Assembly: GCF_020297055.1 (NCBI RefSeq)
Contig: NZ_JAIXCQ010000006.1
Coordinates: 169,097 to 233,096 of the forward strand
From: Isoptericola luteus
GTDB lineage: Bacteria > Actinomycetota > Actinomycetes > Actinomycetales > Cellulomonadaceae
Length of the DNA: 64,000 bases
Reading direction: 5' to 3'
Under the pieces are notes generated by a model. It was not told the origin of the DNA and ran no database searches. It saw only the letters and a list, made by a program, of their open reading frames with translations. Made by a program: the position numbers and the translations under genes. Below, in pieces: positions 59,590 to 64,000 of this stretch (position 1 is the first letter of the stretch; every line of letters starts with the position of its first letter).

Positions 59590-59912
59590 CCCGTCCGGGC
59601 GCGACGCAGCCAGCCCCTCGTCGCGGCGGCTCGCGTGATATTGGTCACACCCACATGCGGCGCATGGCGCCGGCATGACGCCACTCGACGCAATGCACGT
59701 CGGGTCACGACACGCCGTTGCCCACCTCATTACCGCCGGGTCACACAGCGTCGGTCCGGGGCCCGGATCGGCACCGTCGCGCCGTTCGCGCACCATGTCC
59801 GCCACCGTGCCAGGAGCGCCTGAGGGCATAGGCTTGGAAGCGCGTGCCGGCACCGCCGGGCGTATTCCGAGCGACCGAGTGCAACTGTGTGAAAGTGGGC
59901 GATCCGCGCGTG
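59590..59912. other. Intergenic region before kgd
   Basis: About 320 bases lie between the histidine kinase and kgd. No gene or RNA is recognised. GCATAGGCT near 59826 could be a -10 region (TAGGCT) for kgd, but no clear -35 partner is seen. Part of it may be coding if kgd starts at the GTG at 59844. Confidence 0.35.
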
Positions 59913-62900
59913 GTGTCCCCGAAGGACGGGTCAGAGTCGATCAGCGTGGCGAGCGCGTTCGGAGCCAATGAATGGCTGGTGGACGAGCTCTACGAGCAGT
60001 ACCTCAAGGACAAGAACGCGGTGGACCCCGCGTGGTGGGAGTTCTTCGCGGACTACCAGCCCGGTGAGTCCCGCAACGGCGCGACCGACGGCACCTCGTC
60101 CGCCGCACCCGCGGCCGACGCTCCCGCCCCGGTGAAGCCGGCGGACGACGTGGCCCCGGCCCCGGCTCCCGCCCCGAAGCGGGTGGACCCAGCCCCGGCT
60201 CCCGCCCCGAAGCCGGCGGCCGCCGCGGCCCCGTCGTCGTCGGGCACAGCCGCCGCCGAGCCGTCGCAGAGCGCCAAGCGGGCCCCGGTGCCCGCCGACC
60301 CGCAGGTCAGCGCCGCACGCCCGGTCGCCGAGGCGCTGCCCTCCACGGCGCCCTACGCGGAGGTCGCCCGCACCTCCCCCAAGGCCGACGACGGCGAGGC
60401 CACCGACGACGTGCAGAAGCTGCGCGGACCGGCCGCCCGCGTCGTGACCAACATGGAGGCCTCGATCCAGGTCCCCACCGCCACGTCCGTGCGCGCCGTG
60501 CCCGCCAAGCTCATGGTGGACAACCGCATCGTCATCAACAACCACCTCGCCCGCGGCCGCGGCGGCAAGATCTCGTTCACGCACCTCATCGGGTTCGCGC
60601 TCGTCGAGGCGCTGGCGGACATGCCGGTGATGAACGCGCACTACGACCTCGTCGACGGCAAGCCGCACATCGTGCAGCCCGCGCACGTCGGCTTCGGCCT
60701 CGCGATCGACCTGGCCAAGCCGGACGGCACGCGCCAGCTGCTCGTGCCGAGCGTCAAGAAGGCCGAGGAGCTCGACTTCGCCGGCTTCTGGGCGGCGTAC
60801 GAGGAGCTCGTGCGCAAGGCTCGTGGCGGCAAGCTCGGCATGGACGACTTCGCCGGCACCACGATCTCGCTGACCAACCCGGGCGGCATCGGCACCGTGC
60901 ACTCCGTGCCGCGCCTCATGGCGGGGCAGGGCACGATCATCGGTGTCGGCGCCATGGACTACCCGGCGGAGTTCGCCGGCGCGTCCGAGGAGCAGCTGGC
61001 CCGCATGGGCATCTCGAAGGTCATGACCATCACGTCGACCTACGACCACCGCATCATCCAGGGTGCGCAGTCGGGCGAGTTCCTCAAGATCCTCGGGAAC
61101 AAGCTGATCGGCCTCGACGGCTTCTACGACCGCGTGTTCGCGGCGCTGCGCGTGCCGTACGAGCCCGTGCGCTGGGTGCGCGACAACACGACGGACGCCG
61201 AGGTCGAGGCCGCCAAGCCCGCCAAGATCGCGGAGCTCATCCACTCCTACCGCTCGCGCGGCCACCTCATGGCCGAGACCGACCCGCTGGCCTACCGCCA
61301 GCGCAAGCACCCGGACCTGGACATCCAGAACCACGGGCTCACGCTGTGGGACCTGGACCGGCGGTTCCCCACGGGCGGCTTCGGCGGCAAGCCGAAGAGC
61401 ACGCTGCGCGACATCCTCGGGCTGCTGCGCGACTCGTACTGCCGCTCGATCGGCATCGAGTACATGCACATCTCCGACCCGGCCCAGCGCAAGTGGCTGC
61501 AGGACCGCCTGGAGGCGGGCTACGCCCGCACGCCGCGCGAGGACCAGCTGCGCATCCTGCGCCGGCTCAACTCGGCCGAGGCCTTCGAGACGTTCCTGCA
61601 GACCAAGTTCGTCGGCCAGAAGCGCTTCTCCCTGGAGGGCGGCGAGGCCGTCATCCCGCTGCTCGACGCGATCCTCGGCAAGGCGGCCGAGGGTGGCCTT
61701 GACGAGGTCGGCATCGGCATGGCCCACCGCGGACGCCTCAACGTGCTCGCGAACATCGCGGGCAAGAGCTACGGCCAGATCTTCAAGGAGTTCGAGGGCC
61801 AGCTCGACCCGAAGAGCGTCCAGGGCTCCGGCGACGTCAAGTACCACCTGGGCACCGAGGGCGTCTTCACCGCGGAGACCGGCGCGACCACCAAGGTGTA
61901 CCTGGCCGCGAACCCCTCGCACCTCGAGGCGGTCGACCCGGTGCTCGAGGGCATCGTGCGCGCCAAGCAGGACCGGATCGACCTGGGCGGCGACGGCTTC
62001 TCCGTGCTGCCGATCCTCATCCACGGTGACGCGGCATTCGCGGGCCAGGGCGTCGTTCCCGAGGTGCTGAACCTCGCGCAGCTGCGCGGGTACCGCACCG
62101 GCGGCACCATCCACGTCATCATCAACAACCAGGTCGGCTTCACCACCGGCCCGTCGTCGTCCCGCTCGACGACGTACGCGACCGACGTCGCCAAGGGTTA
62201 CCAGGTCCCCGTCTTCCACGTGAACGGCGACGACCCCGAGGCCTGCGTGCGCGTGGCCGAGCTCGCCTTCGCCTACCGCGAGCAGTTCGACCGCGACGTC
62301 ATCATCGACATGGTCTGCTACCGCCGGCGCGGTCACAACGAGGGCGACGACCCCTCGATGACGCAGCCGCTGATGTACAACCTCATCGAGGCCAAGCAGT
62401 CGGTGCGCAAGCTGTACACGAAGAACCTCGTGGCGCGCGGCGACATCACGGTCGAGGAGGCCGAGCAGGCGCTGCAGGACTACCAGTCCCAGCTCGAGCG
62501 GGTCTTCACCGAGACCAAGTCCGCGGGCTCCGTCAGCACGCCGGACGGCGACGACGAGATCCTCGGCCTGGAACGACCGGAGTCGCAGCGCGAGGGCGCC
62601 GGCGACATGGTCGGCTGGCAGACCGCGATCAGCCACGCGACGCTCGAGCGCGTGGGCGACGTGCAGGTCGCACCGCCCGAGGGCTTCACCGTGCACCCCA
62701 AGCTCGCCCAGATGCTCGCCAAGCGTCAGCTCATGTCGAAGGAGGGCGGCATCGACTGGGGCTTCGGCGAGCTCGTCGCCTTCGGCTCCCTCCTCATGGA
62801 GGGCACCCCGGTGCGCCTCGCAGGGCAGGACTCGCGTCGCGGCACGTTCGTGCAGCGGCACGCGGTGCTGCACGACCGCAACACCGGCGCCGAGTGGACG

Positions 62901-63767
62901 CCGCTGCTGTACCTGTCGGGCGACCAGGCGAAGTTCTGGGTGTACGACTCCTCGCTGAGCGAGTACGCGGCGCTCGGCTTCGAGTACGGCTACTCCGTGG
63001 AGCGGCCCGACGCGCTGGTGCTGTGGGAGGCGCAGTTCGGCGACTTCGTCAACGGCGCCCAGACGGTCATCGACGAGTTCATCTCGTCGGCCGAGCAGAA
63101 GTGGGGGCAGCGCTCCTCGATCGTCATGCTGCTGCCGCACGGGTACGAGGGCCAGGGGCCGGACCACTCGTCCGCGCGCATCGAGCGCTTCCTGCAGCTC
63201 GCCGCCGAGAACAACATGACCGTCGCGCAGCCGTCGACGCCGGCGTCGTACTTCCACCTCCTGCGCAAGCAGGCGTACGACCGACCGCGCCGCCCGCTCG
63301 TCGTGTTCACGCCGAAGCAGCTGCTGCGCCTCAAGGCCGCCGCGTCGAGCGTCGAGGACTTCACGACCGGGACGTTCGAGCCGGTGCTCCCCGACACGCA
63401 GGTGGACGCCGCGGCCGTCGACCGGGTGCTGTTCTGCACGGGCCGGGTCTACTACGACCTGATCGCGCGCCGCACCCAGCTCCAGGACGACCGCACCGCG
63501 ATCGTCCGGATGGAGCAGCTCTACCCGTTCCCGGAGGAGCAGATCCGCGCCGAGATCGCGAAGTACCCGAACGCCGAGCTGGTGTGGGTGCAGGACGAGC
63601 CGCAGAACCAGGGCGCCTGGTCCTACCTGCACCTCGCGATGCCGGAGGACCTGCCTCACCTGAGCGTCGCTTCCCGCCCGGCGTCCGCGTCCACCGCGGC
63701 GGGCACGGCGAAGCGGCACAAGGAGGAGCAGGAGACCCTGCTCTCCCAGGCTTTCGGCCGCTCCTGA
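59913..63767 (+). CDS. kgd: Multifunctional 2-oxoglutarate decarboxylase/dehydrogenase E1-E2
   Basis: This giant TCA-cycle enzyme (about 1284 residues) is typical of actinobacteria. The N-terminal E1 helix [16 protein letters not shown] is followed by a Pro/Ala linker (residues about 50-130) with a duplicated APAPAPK segment. An E2 succinyltransferase-like domain without a lipoyl domain follows, with the catalytic histidine in TYDHRIIQG (about His379). The thiamine-dependent E1 domain has [38 protein letters not shown] and [15 protein letters not shown]. It converts 2-oxoglutarate toward succinyl-CoA. The start is uncertain: GTG at 59913 is used, with GTG at 59844, 59889 or 59910 as alternatives and no decisive ribosome binding site. 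Confidence 0.95.
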   Translation: MSPKDGSESISVASAFGANEWLVDELYEQYLKDKNAVDPAWWEFFADYQPGESRNGATDGTSSAAPAADAPAPVKPADDVAPAPAPAPKRVDPAPAPAPKPAAAAAPSSSGTAAAEPSQSAKRAPVPADPQVSAARPVAEALPSTAPYAEVARTSPKADDGEATDDVQKLRGPAARVVTNMEASIQVPTATSVRAVPAKLMVDNRIVINNHLARGRGGKISFTHLIGFALVEALADMPVMNAHYDLVDGKPHIVQPAHVGFGLAIDLAKPDGTRQLLVPSVKKAEELDFAGFWAAYEELVRKARGGKLGMDDFAGTTISLTNPGGIGTVHSVPRLMAGQGTIIGVGAMDYPAEFAGASEEQLARMGISKVMTITSTYDHRIIQGAQSGEFLKILGNKLIGLDGFYDRVFAALRVPYEPVRWVRDNTTDAEVEAAKPAKIAELIHSYRSRGHLMAETDPLAYRQRKHPDLDIQNHGLTLWDLDRRFPTGGFGGKPKSTLRDILGLLRDSYCRSIGIEYMHISDPAQRKWLQDRLEAGYARTPREDQLRILRRLNSAEAFETFLQTKFVGQKRFSLEGGEAVIPLLDAILGKAAEGGLDEVGIGMAHRGRLNVLANIAGKSYGQIFKEFEGQLDPKSVQGSGDVKYHLGTEGVFTAETGATTKVYLAANPSHLEAVDPVLEGIVRAKQDRIDLGGDGFSVLPILIHGDAAFAGQGVVPEVLNLAQLRGYRTGGTIHVIINNQVGFTTGPSSSRSTTYATDVAKGYQVPVFHVNGDDPEACVRVAELAFAYREQFDRDVIIDMVCYRRRGHNEGDDPSMTQPLMYNLIEAKQSVRKLYTKNLVARGDITVEEAEQALQDYQSQLERVFTETKSAGSVSTPDGDDEILGLERPESQREGAGDMVGWQTAISHATLERVGDVQVAPPEGFTVHPKLAQMLAKRQLMSKEGGIDWGFGELVAFGSLLMEGTPVRLAGQDSRRGTFVQRHAVLHDRNTGAEWTPLLYLSGDQAKFWVYDSSLSEYAALGFEYGYSVERPDALVLWEAQFGDFVNGAQTVIDEFISSAEQKWGQRSSIVMLLPHGYEGQGPDHSSARIERFLQLAAENNMTVAQPSTPASYFHLLRKQAYDRPRRPLVVFTPKQLLRLKAAASSVEDFTTGTFEPVLPDTQVDAAAVDRVLFCTGRVYYDLIARRTQLQDDRTAIVRMEQLYPFPEEQIRAEIAKYPNAELVWVQDEPQNQGAWSYLHLAMPEDLPHLSVASRPASASTAAGTAKRHKEEQETLLSQAFGRS

Positions 63768-63871
63768 CGCCAGAAAGGGCCCGGACCCGCGGGGGGGGGG
63801 GGGGGGGGGGGGGGGGGGGCGGGGGGGGGGGGGGGCCCCCCACCGCCCCCCCCGGGGGGGGCGGGGGCCCG
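63768..63871. other. Homopolymer G/C tract, probable sequencing artefact
   Basis: After the kgd stop a sequence that looks like the left arm of a terminator (AAAGGGCCCGGACCCGC) runs into 29 consecutive G (63791-63819), a C, then 15 G (63821-63835), and a low-quality-looking mixture of C and G runs. No comparable tract occurs elsewhere in the window. It is not believable as native sequence. Confidence 0.8.
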
Positions 63872-64000
63872 GGGTGCGCCCGCGCTTGCGGTCGCGGCCC
63901 CGGTCGCGCCCCCGACGGCGGCGCGATCCCGAGCCGTCGTCGTCGCGGCGCTGCCCACGCTCGTCGCGCTGGCCCCCCTGGTTGCCGCCCTGGTTGCCCT
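63872..64000 (+). repeat. Duplicate of an internal rho segment at the window end
   Basis: These 129 bases equal 41211-41339 (inside rho, Arg/Gly-rich codons) in the same orientation with a single difference (C at 63879 for A at 41218). It has no start, stop or flanking rho sequence. With the preceding G runs it indicates a misjoined contig end rather than a gene duplication. Confidence 0.9.

Noticed and set aside
59931..63719. 1262-residue reverse-strand open frame opposite kgd
   Set aside because: It is an antisense shadow; the plus strand carries all E1 and E2 motifs of Kgd.
63791..63871. G tract as telomere, G-quadruplex or phase-variable promoter
   Set aside because: The run length, the mixed G/C noise after it and the copied rho segment fit a sequencing or assembly error much better.
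63656..63958. Reverse-strand frame with polyproline through the G tract
   Set aside because: It is a translation of the artefactual homopolymer and the copied rho piece.

Overview
The window is chromosomal DNA of a very high-GC actinobacterium. The best fit is Micrococcales, in the Cellulomonas / Cellulosimicrobium / Promicromonosporaceae neighbourhood. The reasons are: almost every codon ends in G or C; many genes start with GTG; the block argS-lysA-hom-thrC-thrB-rho-rpmE-prfA-prmC-tsaC-wecA-like-atpI-like-atpBEFHAGDC-DUF2550-nucS is in the actinobacterial order; a multifunctional Kgd is present; and plant-polysaccharide sugar genes are abundant. Genus is inference.

Layout. 1-300: the 5' end of nrdH behind two NrdR boxes. 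300-6.2 kb: accessory genes (CubicO-type serine hydrolase, an unrecognised 122-aa protein, a small 22-residue-repeat protein, and a LysR regulator divergent from an EamA transporter plus NmrA-like oxidoreductase). 6.5-24.8 kb: a carbohydrate locus with GH1, GH31 (YicI-type alpha-xylosidase), GH42 and GH3 enzymes, two ABC sugar importers, a YesL/DUF624 membrane protein and one LacI-family regulator. Six sites close to TCGAAGCGCTTCGA sit in front of its transcription units, while the GH1 gene instead carries a CebR-like site (TGGGAGCGTTCCCA). The enzyme set suggests uptake and dismantling of xyloglucan-type or related xylo/galacto-gluco-oligosaccharides; this is inference.

24.8-49 kb: nagA, nucS, DUF2550, the complete F-type ATP synthase operon, peptidoglycan/teichoic-acid-type and translation-related genes, rho with a long R/G/N/Q-rich insert, the threonine/lysine branch, argS and tRNA-Arg(CCG). 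49.5-53.2 kb: a forward prpD-prpB-prpC methylcitrate operon. 53.2-59.6 kb: a CYTH protein, a VanY-type peptidase, two CNNM/CBS membrane proteins and a two-component system. 59.9-63.8 kb: kgd.

The last ~230 bases are not trustworthy. Immediately after kgd there are 29-base and 15-base G runs. The final 129 bases are then a near-exact copy (one mismatch) of an internal piece of rho from the same window, which looks like an assembly or sequencing artefact at a contig end.

No insertion sequence, prophage, CRISPR array or defence island was seen. The most interesting biology is the LacI regulon with its repeated operator, the 22-residue-repeat small protein, the in-frame 9-bp tandem repeat inside prmC, and a dispersed intergenic element placed about 17 bp after two unrelated stop codons.
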